Of a DNA stretch of 52,301 nt, positions 39,048 to 47,815 are shown one piece after another; the stretch's first letter is position 1, and the number at the start of each line of letters is the position of its first letter. Source of the stretch: an uncultured Bacilli bacterium (GTDB taxonomy: Bacteria; Bacillota_I; Bacilli_A; RF39; UBA660). A program made the translations under genes and the position numbers. The DNA is taken from the NCBI GenBank assembly GCA_934162195.1, contig CAKPHO010000009.1:1-52301 (forward strand), written 5' to 3'. Under the pieces are notes generated by a model. The model was not told the origin of the DNA and did not search any database. It saw only the letters and a program-made list of their open reading frames with translations.

Positions 39048-40487
39048 ATGAAAAAAGATATAGAGGTAGCAGTTGTTTTTACAAGAACATACCTAAAAGA
39101 AAGAAATATAACAATTTTAATACCACAAAAAATTATTACTGGAAAATGTATTCAAGATTCTAAATTTTTTATAAATAGTGTCGATAATAAAGCATTTAAA
39201 AATATGGATGAAGTTAATTATCAAAATCAAGAATACGGATTCTATTATGCAACAACGCTTAAAGAATTAGAAAAATTATACGAAACAAAAGATTTACAAA
39301 TTATCTTGCAAAAGTACTTAGATGATATATGTAGTAAAGTTCATTACTATGTCGCTTTTGATGAAGAGAATTTTGATTCTTATTTATTAAAATCTTCATC
39401 AATAGAAGATTTTAATAAAGAATATAGTGTAAATTTTAAATATAATTATAAAGATATTACGAATGGTAAGAATAAAACGAATAAGGAAATAATTAATAAT
39501 TATAATACACATGCTAATGATTTGATAGGAAAAGATATTTCTAAAATAAAAGATAGTTTGCAAGATGAAATTTTATTTCAAGATGTGGTGATTGATAAAA
39601 TTATTAAAGCACTTTATACAAATTATATTTTAGGAACGAAAAATAATAACATTATTATTAGTGGGCCAACTGGAGTAGGAAAAACAGAAGCATTAAAAGC
39701 AATTGTTAACGGTTCTAAACATTCTAGCATTTATTGTTCGCTTCCTCGTGAATACGCATGCGATGATCATGATGCCAGTTATATTTTAAGTAGCATATTA
39801 CTTCGCTTAAGGGAAGATGCTATAAGTAATAACAAATTAAATTCTCATTCTATTATTATTTTAGATGATTTTGATAAGTTAGATGAATTTCAGAAATATG
39901 ATTTTCAAGAAGAATTACTAAATTTCTTAAAATGTGGGTTAAGGAGTGTTAGAGCAAACCAAAGAATTGTTTTTGATGCTAATAAAATAACATTTATTAT
40001 TTGTGGAAATTTTGATAATGTAAATAAAATAGTTAATGTGCCACAAGAATTTTTTAAAAATGATAATTTTAAAATTGATAAAAATGATATAAGTTTGGAT
40101 TATGATGAATTAGCTAATAAACATTTTTTCTTAGAAGAAATATTACCATATTTTCAAACAGAAGTATTTTTTAATAAACTGGATATAGACAAATCCAAAG
40201 AAATTATTAAAACACTACATAATAAAACTATGAAGTTATATTTTAACCAACTTCAAAAACAGGGAATTAAATCTATTACTTTAACAGATGAATTTATTGA
40301 TAAATTAGCTAATCAAGTATATTCAGAATGTTTAAATTTAAAAAATTTGGATAAGGAAGTTGTAAAAATATTTACCGATGTAATGATAGAGTCACTTAAA
40401 TATTTAGATGTGTCAACCAATCTTACAATCAATGAAGAAATTTTACAAAATAGTAAAAAAGGATATCAATTTACTTTAAAAAAATAA
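39048..40487 (+). CDS. AAA+ ATPase of Clp/HslU-like type, function unknown
   Basis: 479 residues. The N-terminal 130 residues match no domain I know. The AAA+ module has Walker A GPTGVGKT (206-213) and Walker B IIILDDFD with Asp273-Asp274, then CGNFDN as sensor-1-like Asn, and an all-alpha C-terminal region (about 390-479). The order resembles the ClpX/HslU class, but zinc finger and pore motifs are not evident, so it is unlikely to be ClpX itself. It lies between aspS and the 6S-like RNA, a place where Bacillus has no such gene; 26 bases separate it from aspS, so it may be co-expressed. Hallmarks are seen; role is unknown. Confidence 0.8.
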   Translation: MKKDIEVAVVFTRTYLKERNITILIPQKIITGKCIQDSKFFINSVDNKAFKNMDEVNYQNQEYGFYYATTLKELEKLYETKDLQIILQKYLDDICSKVHYYVAFDEENFDSYLLKSSSIEDFNKEYSVNFKYNYKDITNGKNKTNKEIINNYNTHANDLIGKDISKIKDSLQDEILFQDVVIDKIIKALYTNYILGTKNNNIIISGPTGVGKTEALKAIVNGSKHSSIYCSLPREYACDDHDASYILSSILLRLREDAISNNKLNSHSIIILDDFDKLDEFQKYDFQEELLNFLKCGLRSVRANQRIVFDANKITFIICGNFDNVNKIVNVPQEFFKNDNFKIDKNDISLDYDELANKHFFLEEILPYFQTEVFFNKLDIDKSKEIIKTLHNKTMKLYFNQLQKQGIKSITLTDEFIDKLANQVYSECLNLKNLDKEVVKIFTDVMIESLKYLDVSTNLTINEEILQNSKKGYQFTLKK

Positions 40488-40503
40488 AAATGTATGCTAT
40501 AAT
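40475..40503 (+). promoter_or_regulatory. Promoter of the 6S-like RNA
   Basis: TTTAAA (40475-40480), 17 bases, TATAAT (40498-40503), with TGC in front giving an extended -10. The -35 lies in the last codons of the AAA gene. Confidence 0.65.
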
Positions 40504-40509
40504 TTAAGT

Positions 40510-40713
40510 AGCCTAGATAGTATGGTTTGTTCCAAAAAAAACCTACTAATTAAAAACGATTGGGAATCTAATTCGTATATGGTGTTGAATGCTTATATTT
40601 ATATAAGACTCCTAAAGTATATGATGTGATACCCACCTGGGAGACTAGGTTTTATCGTTATCGGGCGCCGATTATTTGGGTTTTGAAAAAGGTATAGAAA
40701 TATACCTTTTTCT
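40510..40713 (+). ncRNA. ssrS: Putative 6S RNA
   Basis: A stretch of about 200 bases with its own promoter and terminator and no open frame. A long-range pairing joins AAAACCTA (40543-40550) with TAGGTTTT (40647-40654), and TGGG (near 40560) with CCCA (near 40634), leaving a long, partly open rod with the terminal hairpin CTTATA/TATAAG. That is the general 6S shape. In Bacillus subtilis, as I recall, a 6S gene lies between aspS and tcdA (yrvM), the same neighbourhood. Sequence match to the family could not be tested. Confidence 0.55.
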
Positions 40714-40716
40714 TTT
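40686..40716 (+). terminator. Terminator of the 6S-like RNA
   Basis: AAAAAGGTATA (40686-40696), loop GAAA, TATACCTTTTT (40701-40711): a perfect 11-bp stem followed by TCTTTT. Confidence 0.85.
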
Positions 40717-40750
40717 ATAAAAATATGTTATAATTAAATAAGGTGGTAAA

Positions 40751-41434
40751 ATGGAACAATTAAAAAGATTTGAGTTGCTGATAGGAAGTAAAAATATAGA
40801 AAAAATAAATAATACTAAGGTTTTAGTTTTAGGACTTGGTGGAGTTGGTAGTTATGCTTTAGAAGCTATTGTCAGAAGTGGTGTTTGTAATGTTGTTATA
40901 GTTGATTATGATAAGATAGATATAACTAATTTAAATAGACAGTTAATGACTAATCATAATAATATAGGACTTTTGAAAACAAAAGTATGGGAAGAAAGAA
41001 TAAAAGATATTAATCCTAACTGTAATGTAGAGGTAGTAACTAAAAAACTAACTAAAGAAGATGTTAATGGTTTATTTAAATATAATATTGATTATGTAAT
41101 TGATGCATGTGATACCTTGGAAGTGAAGAAAGAACTTATTCTTGCATGTCATGAAAATAAAGTAAAACTAATATCTAGTATGGGAACAGGTAATAAATTT
41201 GATCCTTCTCGTTTAAAAATAATGGATATAAAAAAAACTAGTTATGATCCGCTTGCTAAAAGCATAAGAAAGTTTGTTGTAGATAATAAAATTAATTATA
41301 AAGTGAATGTTGTGTGTAGTGATGAATTGCCACTAAAAGTATCAAATCCTATTGGTTCTACAGCTTTTGTTCCAGCAACTTCGGGATTGTTATGTGCAAG
41401 TTTTGTTATAAACGATATTATAAAGGAGAAATAG
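40751..41434 (+). CDS. tcdA: tRNA threonylcarbamoyladenosine dehydratase
   Basis: 227 residues of the E1/ThiF fold. TcdA cyclises t6A37 of tRNA to ct6A with ATP. The nucleotide-binding loop is LGLGGVGSYALEA (28-33 for GxGGxG); RSGV and DYDKIDITNLNRQ bind ATP; SSMGTGNKFDPS follows. The family's Cys-containing region appears near VNVVCSDELP. A TATAAT at 40729-40734 is its likely -10. Confidence 0.92.
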   Translation: MEQLKRFELLIGSKNIEKINNTKVLVLGLGGVGSYALEAIVRSGVCNVVIVDYDKIDITNLNRQLMTNHNNIGLLKTKVWEERIKDINPNCNVEVVTKKLTKEDVNGLFKYNIDYVIDACDTLEVKKELILACHENKVKLISSMGTGNKFDPSRLKIMDIKKTSYDPLAKSIRKFVVDNKINYKVNVVCSDELPLKVSNPIGSTAFVPATSGLLCASFVINDIIKEK

Positions 41435-41435
41435 T

Positions 41436-41978
41436 ATGACTTTGATTAATGATTTAAAAAATGTATGTAAAGAAATAAGTGGCAATGTTATAACAATTGG
41501 TGTTGATTATAAGACTGTTTTAGATGAACTTGATAAAAACGAAAAAATAGATAATTTATATAGTATGCAATTTAAGGGACGAAAAAAGAGCAAAAAAAAA
41601 GAAAAGAGTAAAAAAAGAGATAAAATAGTATCTATTAAAAAAATCAGAAAAATATTTAAAAAGAAAAGAATTGATTATATTATATGTAATATAGAAGATA
41701 TAAATAGATTTTTAAGAACTTTTATTAGAGATAGTGTTTATATAAATAAAGAAAAACTTTATATATATGGTTCTAAAAATAATATTGATTTAGAGTTAAT
41801 TGAAAAAAGATATAATCGTTATAATGTTATTATAAATGTAACAGAATATGATAAAGAAGTATTGGTAGAAATTGATAATACCAAGGCATTTAATAATTCA
41901 TTTAAAGATATATTTTATAATATAGCAGATATTCTTTATTCTATTTATAATACCATAGGCGATTTGTTAATTAATTAG
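41436..41978 (+). CDS. Hypothetical protein with Lys-rich linker
   Basis: 180 residues, unrecognised. An N-terminal part (1-50, VITIGVDYKTVLDEL) looks like a small alpha/beta unit; residues about 48-80 are almost purely Lys, Arg, Ser and Glu; the rest contains IDYIICNIEDINRFLRTF and VIINVTEYDKEVLVEID. The first and third parts together could be a SAM- or nucleotide-binding fold split by a basic insert, but I see no firm motif. It starts two bases after tcdA behind AAAGGAG, so it is cotranscribed with it. No signal or membrane span. Confidence 0.7.
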   Translation: MTLINDLKNVCKEISGNVITIGVDYKTVLDELDKNEKIDNLYSMQFKGRKKSKKKEKSKKRDKIVSIKKIRKIFKKKRIDYIICNIEDINRFLRTFIRDSVYINKEKLYIYGSKNNIDLELIEKRYNRYNVIINVTEYDKEVLVEIDNTKAFNNSFKDIFYNIADILYSIYNTIGDLLIN

Positions 41979-42065
41979 TAATGTAAAGTTTATTAATTTT
42001 ATCTAAAATACTATTTATAAAGAAGAATAAAAATGGTATTATATTCTAGTATAGTAGGTGTTAAT

Positions 42066-42188
42066 ATGGAAGAAAAAAGAAAAATAAAAAAAGATAAAAT
42101 TTTTATATTATGTAGTATTGTCTTTTTAGGTGGTCTTTTTATAAATTATGTGGCAAGATTAATATATTTTTATATTAAGATGAGATAG
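42066..42188 (+). CDS. Small single-span membrane protein, 40 residues
   Basis: A short gene starting at ATG 42066 behind GTAGGTG, ending in TAG at 42186-42188, eight bases before the next start. The product has a basic N-terminus (EEKRKIKKDK), one hydrophobic span (about 11-36, IFILCSIVFLGGLFINYVA) and ends KMR. The tight spacing suggests it belongs with the glycosidase-family gene. The charge pattern predicts a cytoplasmic N-terminus. No family is recognised. Confidence 0.6.
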   Translation: MEEKRKIKKDKIFILCSIVFLGGLFINYVARLIYFYIKMR

Positions 42189-42196
42189 GTGAAATA

Positions 42197-43669
42197 ATGA
42201 GTAAAAATGATTTATATAGTATGTATAATGAAATGAATGATATGATTAATTCTATCGATATAAAAGATGATGATATTGTAAAAGATGACAATATAGTTTA
42301 TATAGAAGAAGAACCTGTAGTAATAGAAGATAAAGAAGAAATACCTAATATAATAGATGATGATATAGAAATAATTGAAGATGAAGATTTTATAGATAAC
42401 GATGATGTTGTTACAATTATGGAACCAGAATCTTTGGATAATCAAGATATACATTTGGAGAATGATGAACCTATTAATGTAGTAGGTTTAGAAGAAAATG
42501 ATTCAGTAGTAAAGCCTGCTAGTAGTGATGATGTTGTAAGTATAGATGAAATAGAACAAATTTTAGATGATGAAAAAACTAAAGAGTTAGTTGTAGATTA
42601 TATAAAAGATGCGAAGAAGAAAAGTAAAAAAGAAAAGAAGAAAAAAGATAAATCAAATAAGAAAAAAAGTAGTAAGGGTTGGGTTATAACTTTTAGTATT
42701 TTAGATGTTATTGATATTATTTGTTTATTCTTAATGTATGGTCCAATATCATATTTTAGAAATCTTTGGGTAACTAGTGCGATGACTACAATGAGTCATA
42801 AGTATTTAGCATATATCTTCTTTAATCAGAATTCTATTAATCATATTTTAGAAAATAATAAAGTAATTGAATCAGGTAGTGATGGAACAACAGATGGTGT
42901 GGATATTGCTGGTGAAGATCCTGGAATTTATGAATCTATATATGAAGAACAAGTATTAAAAAGAAATCAAGGTAATGATTTATATAAAGTTATAGATGTT
43001 GAAGGAAATGGATATAAAGGACATTTGTTAGTTGTATATGATCCTTCTCGTGTTCATCTATATCAATATGAAGGATTAAATCACGGTGGTAAACAATTAG
43101 ATAAAATGCTTGGGCTTGCTGGTGCTAAAGCCGGAACTAATGCATCAGGATTTTCTGTAAATTACAACACATATCAATATACAATAGCAGGATCTGTTAT
43201 TATGAATGGTAAGGTAATTAGTAATGGTGGCTCTACTGGTTGGGGTGGAGGAATTATCGGTTTTACAAATGATAATAAACTGCTTCTTACTAAAAAATCC
43301 GCATATGAAGCTGTAAAAATGGGTGTTAGAGATGGTATGAGTTTTGGTCCATTTTTAGTTGTTAATGGAGAACCATCTAAATTCAAAGGAAATGGTGGTT
43401 ATGGTATAGCACCTCGTACTGCTATTGGACAAAGAAAAGATGGTATTGTTTTAATGCTTGTTATAGATGGAAGAAGACCTGGACATAGTTTAGGGGTTGA
43501 TATGGTTGAACTTACTAATATTATGGTTAAATATGGAGCCTATAATGCTTCCAATCTAGATGGTGGTGGATCTAGCTCCATGGTAGTAGATGGTAAAGTT
43601 TTAAGTGTAGCTGGTGGTTCTGGATATTCTGGAGAAAGATATTTACCAAATGCTTGGATAGTTAAATAA
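42197..43669 (+). CDS. Membrane-anchored phosphodiester glycosidase (NAGPA) family protein
   Basis: 490 residues. Residues 1-140 are highly acidic and probably disordered (many Asp, Glu and Ile repeats), 143-168 are Lys/Ser-rich, one membrane span follows (about 172-192), and the C-terminal 220 residues are a NAGPA domain: GHLLVVYDPSRVHLY, GTNASGFSVN, SFGPFLVVNGEP, APRTAIGQRKDG, and the closing NLDGGGSSSMVVDG. The family cleaves or protects sugar phosphodiesters and is linked to exopolysaccharide or wall polymers in Bacillota. The positive-inside rule puts the acidic tail in the cytoplasm and the catalytic domain outside. Long charged cytoplasmic tails of this sort are unusual for the family. 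Confidence 0.85.
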   Translation: MSKNDLYSMYNEMNDMINSIDIKDDDIVKDDNIVYIEEEPVVIEDKEEIPNIIDDDIEIIEDEDFIDNDDVVTIMEPESLDNQDIHLENDEPINVVGLEENDSVVKPASSDDVVSIDEIEQILDDEKTKELVVDYIKDAKKKSKKEKKKKDKSNKKKSSKGWVITFSILDVIDIICLFLMYGPISYFRNLWVTSAMTTMSHKYLAYIFFNQNSINHILENNKVIESGSDGTTDGVDIAGEDPGIYESIYEEQVLKRNQGNDLYKVIDVEGNGYKGHLLVVYDPSRVHLYQYEGLNHGGKQLDKMLGLAGAKAGTNASGFSVNYNTYQYTIAGSVIMNGKVISNGGSTGWGGGIIGFTNDNKLLLTKKSAYEAVKMGVRDGMSFGPFLVVNGEPSKFKGNGGYGIAPRTAIGQRKDGIVLMLVIDGRRPGHSLGVDMVELTNIMVKYGAYNASNLDGGGSSSMVVDGKVLSVAGGSGYSGERYLPNAWIVK

Positions 43670-43731
43670 AAGCAATCGACAACAACAAATCTAAATTTGT
43701 ATAATAAAAACAGTAAAAATATTATAAATCT

Positions 43732-43761
43732 CCCGGGACAAATGTTCCTGGGGGTTATAAT
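43732..43761 (+). promoter_or_regulatory. Promoter of pilin D with overlapping palindrome
   Basis: TATAAT (43756-43761) has no good -35 at 17 bases; GGGACA (43735-43740) is 15 bases away. A palindrome covers the -35 area: CCCGGGA (43732-43738) pairs with TCCTGGG (43746-43752). Its core GGGACAAATGTTCC fits the Gram-positive LexA box CGAACRNRYGTTYG at 11 of 14 places. Unlike genes A, B and C, this pilin seems to be regulated. Confidence 0.45.
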
Positions 43762-43792
43762 TTAAGAGAAAGTAAAGAGTAGGAGGAATAAA

Positions 43793-45163
43793 ATGAAGAA
43801 GAAAAATGCTTTTACTTTAATAGAATTACTAGCAGTAATAGTAGTATTAGCAATAATCGCACTAATAGCAACACCAATAGTAATGAATACAATAAAAAGT
43901 GCGAAGAAAGGAGCCGCCGAAAGAAGTGCGGATAGCTATGTTAAACAAGTAGAAACAACAGTAGCAACTGAAAGACTTGAAGGAAACATCTTAGAAGGAG
44001 AATATATAGTTCAATCAGATGGGAATTTATGCCCAGTATCAGGATGTGGAGAAGATGATAAAGATAAAATTATTGTTGAGATGGAAGGAAATAAGCCAAC
44101 ATCAGGGACTATAAAAATAAGCAATGGAGAAGTGGAAAACTCATCAACTATGACAATAGGGGATTATAGTTTAGCATATAGTGATAATAAATGGACAGCA
44201 ATGAAAGTAGAAACATATAGATTATCATATAATTTAAAAAATGTAAGTGGAGAAAAAATAACAACTATAAGTAGTACAGAAACAAAAACATTAACATATA
44301 CAGCAAATGCAGGATATCAGTTACCAGATAGTATAACAGTAACAGGAGCAACACATATATGGGATAAAGAAACAGGTACATTAATACTATTAGAAGCAAC
44401 AGGGGATGTAGTTGTAACAATTGTTGGAGAAGAGAAAAAAACAAAAACATATACAAATGGAGAAGCAGTATATTTTAATGTAGATAATGGTACTAAATGT
44501 ACATCCGGTGAAGCAGTAAGTACAACAGGAACAAAGAGTGGCTGTATGAAATTCTATGCCTTTAATGATGATGGAAAAGATACAGTAAATTTAATACTAG
44601 ACCATAATACAACAGCAACAGTAGCATGGAACTCAAGTGGAAGTAATGCAAGTGGCCCAAAAGAAATATTGGATCAATTAAAATCAGATACAGGATCATG
44701 GGTAGGAACAATAACCCCAGAAAATTATTCAATAGATCAATCAACACAAGGTAGTAAAGCAAAATATACAATAGATTATAGTAATTATAAAGCAAGATTA
44801 ATAACAGCACAAGAAGTAGCACAAATAGCAGGAAATACAACATGGGATGAAAAAATATCAGAATCAGGTTTTTATTTTGATACTAATACAACTACTGCAA
44901 GTACCACATGTAAAAGTGGGAATACAAGTGGATGTAAATATGGATGGTTATATGATAGAACAAAGACAGATTGTACGGATTATGGATGTTTAAATAATTC
45001 AGATCAAGAAACATATTCCTATTGGACAATATCCTCTGATGCGTCTAATTTTCGCCGTGCTTGGAATGTGTTCTACGTCGGCTCCTTGGGCGACCTCAAC
45101 GTCGACATCGGCAGCTTTGGCATTCGCCCAGTTATAGAAGTATTAAAATCTAAATTAAGTTAA
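43793..45163 (+). CDS. Type IV pilin-like surface protein D with C-type-lectin variable end
   Basis: 456 residues, sister of gene B. After the shared prepilin signal and stalk (to about 135) it has an extra domain of about 75 residues absent from B (YRLSYNLKNVSGEKITTISS ... YTANAGYQLPDSITVTGAT), which looks like a bacterial repeat/Ig-like stalk extension. The B-type domain follows (TYTNGEAVYFNVDNGTKC, FYAFNDDGKDTVNLILDHN, ARLITAQEVAQIAG). The end is YWTISSDASNFRRAWNVFYV through FGIRPVIEVL. The last 110 bases before RPV are about 57% G+C at their peak and poor in A, in sharp contrast to the A-ending codons before. Inferred to be a variable surface adhesin. Confidence 0.8.
   Translation: MKKKNAFTLIELLAVIVVLAIIALIATPIVMNTIKSAKKGAAERSADSYVKQVETTVATERLEGNILEGEYIVQSDGNLCPVSGCGEDDKDKIIVEMEGNKPTSGTIKISNGEVENSSTMTIGDYSLAYSDNKWTAMKVETYRLSYNLKNVSGEKITTISSTETKTLTYTANAGYQLPDSITVTGATHIWDKETGTLILLEATGDVVVTIVGEEKKTKTYTNGEAVYFNVDNGTKCTSGEAVSTTGTKSGCMKFYAFNDDGKDTVNLILDHNTTATVAWNSSGSNASGPKEILDQLKSDTGSWVGTITPENYSIDQSTQGSKAKYTIDYSNYKARLITAQEVAQIAGNTTWDEKISESGFYFDTNTTTASTTCKSGNTSGCKYGWLYDRTKTDCTDYGCLNNSDQETYSYWTISSDASNFRRAWNVFYVGSLGDLNVDIGSFGIRPVIEVLKSKLS
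45020..45130 (+). other. Putative C-type-lectin DGR variable region (VR-D)
   Basis: From YWTISS to GIRP. In 45061-45120 I count 9 A and 34 G+C in 60 bases, versus A-dominated sequence just upstream. Codons are mostly NNC/NNT (CGC, CGT, AAT, TTC, TAC, GTC, GAC, CTC, AAC), the set produced when template AAC/AAT adenines are randomised. Scaffold positions AW, V, Y, G and RPV are as in VR-B. Confidence 0.6.
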
Positions 45164-45167
45164 CATT

Positions 45168-45193
45168 AGCAAGATCATTTCTTGCTTTTTTTG
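45168..45193 (+). terminator. Terminator after pilin D
   Basis: AGCAAGA (45168-45174) pairs with TCTTGCT (45180-45186), then T-run. Confidence 0.75.
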
Positions 45194-45239
45194 TAAAAAA
45201 CATTAATATTAGTGGTATAATTAAATAGGAGGCTATGTT

Positions 45240-46568
45240 ATGTTTGAAAATAAAAAGATATTTATATTGGGAATGGCAAGAAGTGGATATGAAGCTGCTA
45301 AATTACTAGCTAAACATGGTAATGCTATTCTAATTACTGATAAAAAAGAACAGAAGGAAGAACACGTTAAGGAATTAACTGATTTAGGGGTTGATATAAG
45401 AATATGTGATGATCCTATAGATTTGTTAGATGAAACATTTGATTATGTTATCAAAAACCCAGGTATTAAACTAGATCATCCTATTGTTGTTAAGGCTGAA
45501 AAGTTAAATATTCCTGTTACTAATGAGGTAGAGGTTGCATATAGTTTTCTATCTAAAAATAATAAAATAATAGGTGTTACAGGTTCAAATGGTAAGACAA
45601 CTACTACAACACTTATTTATGAAATATTAAAAACTTCAGGTAAGGATGCTTATTTAGGTGGTAATATCGGTTATCCAGTTTGTTCTTTGGTAGATGTTGT
45701 TAATGATGATAGTATTTTGGTACTAGAAATATCTGGTCATCAGTTACACGACACACTAAATTTTAAAACTAATATTGGTGTTATGACTAATTTAAGTGAG
45801 GTACATATTGACCATTTTGGTACTTATGAAAATTATAAATTAAATAAATGTAAGATTTTTGCTCATCATACATCTAATGATGTTGCAATCTTAAACTATG
45901 ATAATGAAGATGTGATGAATGGTACTAAAGATATAAAATCAAGAAAAATATATTTTTCTTCTAAAAATAAAGCTGATTTATATATTAATAATGATGCAAT
46001 ATATTATGGTGATGAAGAGATTATTAAACTAAAAGATATTAAGTTAAAAGGTATGCATAATTATGAGAATATTATGTGTGCGATAGCAGCTGTAAAAGAG
46101 TTTAATGTATCTAATGAAGATATATATAAATTATTAAGTTCATTTAGTGGAGTTGAACATAGAATAGAGTTTGTTGCAAAAGTTAATGGCCGTGAATTTT
46201 ATAATGATTCTAAAGCAACAAATGTTAAATCAACGCAAATTGCCCTTTCTGCATTTTCTAATCCAACTATTTTATTATTAGGAGGATTAGATCGTGGACA
46301 TTCTTTTGAAGGACTAACAGATTATTTAAAAAACACAAAATTAATTGTTTGTTTTGGGGAAACAAAGCAAAGAATAAAAGAATATGCAGATAAAATTGGT
46401 AAAGAATGTATTGTAGTTGATAATTTAATAGAAGCAACAAAACTTGCTTATGACAAATCAAACGAAGGAGATACGATTTTACTTAGTCCTGCATGTGCAT
46501 CTTGGGATCAATATGCATGTTTTGAAGATAGAGGAACTGAATTTAAAAATACTGTAAAAAGTTTATAA
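45240..46568 (+). CDS. murD: UDP-N-acetylmuramoyl-L-alanine--D-glutamate ligase
   Basis: 442 residues. It adds D-Glu to UDP-MurNAc-L-Ala in the cytoplasmic phase of peptidoglycan synthesis, which shows that the organism makes a wall and is not a true Mollicute. The ATP loop is GVTGSNGKTTTTT; the central domain has NLSEVHIDHFGTYENY and KLKGMHNYEN; the C-terminal domain has FYNDSKATNVKST and LLLGGLDRGHSF. A TATAAT at 45216-45221 is the likely -10. murD stands alone rather than in an mra/mur cluster. It is followed 11 bases later by eno. Confidence 0.96.
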   Translation: MFENKKIFILGMARSGYEAAKLLAKHGNAILITDKKEQKEEHVKELTDLGVDIRICDDPIDLLDETFDYVIKNPGIKLDHPIVVKAEKLNIPVTNEVEVAYSFLSKNNKIIGVTGSNGKTTTTTLIYEILKTSGKDAYLGGNIGYPVCSLVDVVNDDSILVLEISGHQLHDTLNFKTNIGVMTNLSEVHIDHFGTYENYKLNKCKIFAHHTSNDVAILNYDNEDVMNGTKDIKSRKIYFSSKNKADLYINNDAIYYGDEEIIKLKDIKLKGMHNYENIMCAIAAVKEFNVSNEDIYKLLSSFSGVEHRIEFVAKVNGREFYNDSKATNVKSTQIALSAFSNPTILLLGGLDRGHSFEGLTDYLKNTKLIVCFGETKQRIKEYADKIGKECIVVDNLIEATKLAYDKSNEGDTILLSPACASWDQYACFEDRGTEFKNTVKSL

Positions 46569-46579
46569 GGGAGAATAAT

Positions 46580-47803
46580 ATGAAAATAACAAATGTAATA
46601 GGAAGAGAAGTACTAGATTCTAGAGGTAATCCAACAGTTGAAGTAGATGTAATACTTGAAAATGGAATTAAAGGAAGAGCTATAGTGCCTAGTGGTGCTT
46701 CAACAGGTGTTCGTGAAGCGTTAGAACTTAGGGATAATGATAATACACGTTATAATGGTAAAGGCGTTTTAAAAGCTGTAAGCAATGTAAATAATGAATT
46801 AAAAAACTTAGTTGTAGGAATGGACGTATTAGATCAAAAAGCAATTGATTATAAAATGATAGAGGCAGATGGCACAGAAAATAAATCTAAATTTGGAGCT
46901 AACGCTATTTTAGGAGTATCAATGGCGGTACTTAAAGCTGCAGCTTTAAGTGTAAACAAACATTTATATGAATATGTAGGAGATGGTAAAGAATTACCTC
47001 GTCCTATGATGAATATTTTAAATGGCGGAGCTCACGCGGATAATAACTTGGATTTTCAAGAATTTATGATTGTGCCTAATAGAGATACTATAAAAGAAAG
47101 AGTACGCGTTGGAGCAGAAGTGTTTCATGCATTAAAAAAAGTTTTAAATGAAAAAGGTTATTTTACTGGTGTTGGTGATGAAGGTGGATTTGCTCCAAAC
47201 TTATCATCTAATAAAGAAGGTTTTGATTTAATAATTAAGGCTATTAATAAAGCTGGATATACTCCAGGTATAGATGTTTCTATAGCAATAGATGTAGCCG
47301 CATCTGAGTTTTATAAAGATGGTAAATACCGCATCGATAATAAAGATTTAACAACTGATGAATTAATTAATTTTTATGAAGAATTAATTAATTCATATCC
47401 AATAATTTCTATTGAAGATCCCGTTGATGAAAATGACTGGGAAGGATTTAGTAAAATAACTGCAAAATTAGGTGACAAGATTCAATTAGTTGGCGATGAT
47501 TTATTTGTTACTAATAAAAAATGTTTACAAGTAGGTATTGATAAAAAAGCAGGTAATGCAATTCTTTTGAAATTAAATCAAATAGGAACGGTAACTGAAA
47601 CAATAGAAACTATTAATCTTGCTAAAGAAAACGGCTATAAAACAGTTATTTCACATCGAAGTGGTGAAACAGAGGATACAACAATTGCAGATCTTGCTGT
47701 TGGTTTATCTTTAGGGCAAATAAAAACTGGTTCGATGTCTAGAACAGATCGTATTTGTAAATATAATCAATTAATGAGAATAGAAGAAGAAATTAACAAC
47801 TAA
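46580..47803 (+). CDS. eno: Enolase
   Basis: 407 residues, slightly shorter than the usual 430 at the C-terminus. Catalytic and metal sites are present: NGGAHADNNLDFQEFMIVP, GDEGGFAPN, SIEDPVDENDWEGF (metal Glu/Asp), LVGDDLFVTN, LLKLNQIGT (catalytic Lys) and SHRSGETEDTTIADL. It converts 2-phosphoglycerate to phosphoenolpyruvate. GGGAGAATAAT precedes the ATG and the spacing to murD suggests one transcript. Its stop lies within a terminator. Confidence 0.97.
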   Translation: MKITNVIGREVLDSRGNPTVEVDVILENGIKGRAIVPSGASTGVREALELRDNDNTRYNGKGVLKAVSNVNNELKNLVVGMDVLDQKAIDYKMIEADGTENKSKFGANAILGVSMAVLKAAALSVNKHLYEYVGDGKELPRPMMNILNGGAHADNNLDFQEFMIVPNRDTIKERVRVGAEVFHALKKVLNEKGYFTGVGDEGGFAPNLSSNKEGFDLIIKAINKAGYTPGIDVSIAIDVAASEFYKDGKYRIDNKDLTTDELINFYEELINSYPIISIEDPVDENDWEGFSKITAKLGDKIQLVGDDLFVTNKKCLQVGIDKKAGNAILLKLNQIGTVTETIETINLAKENGYKTVISHRSGETEDTTIADLAVGLSLGQIKTGSMSRTDRICKYNQLMRIEEEINN

Positions 47804-47815
47804 TTTCTTCTTTTT
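47785..47815 (+). terminator. Terminator overlapping the end of eno
   Basis: AGAAGAAATTA (47785-47795) pairs with TAATTTCTTCT (47801-47811) around ACAAC, followed by T-run. Confidence 0.85.
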
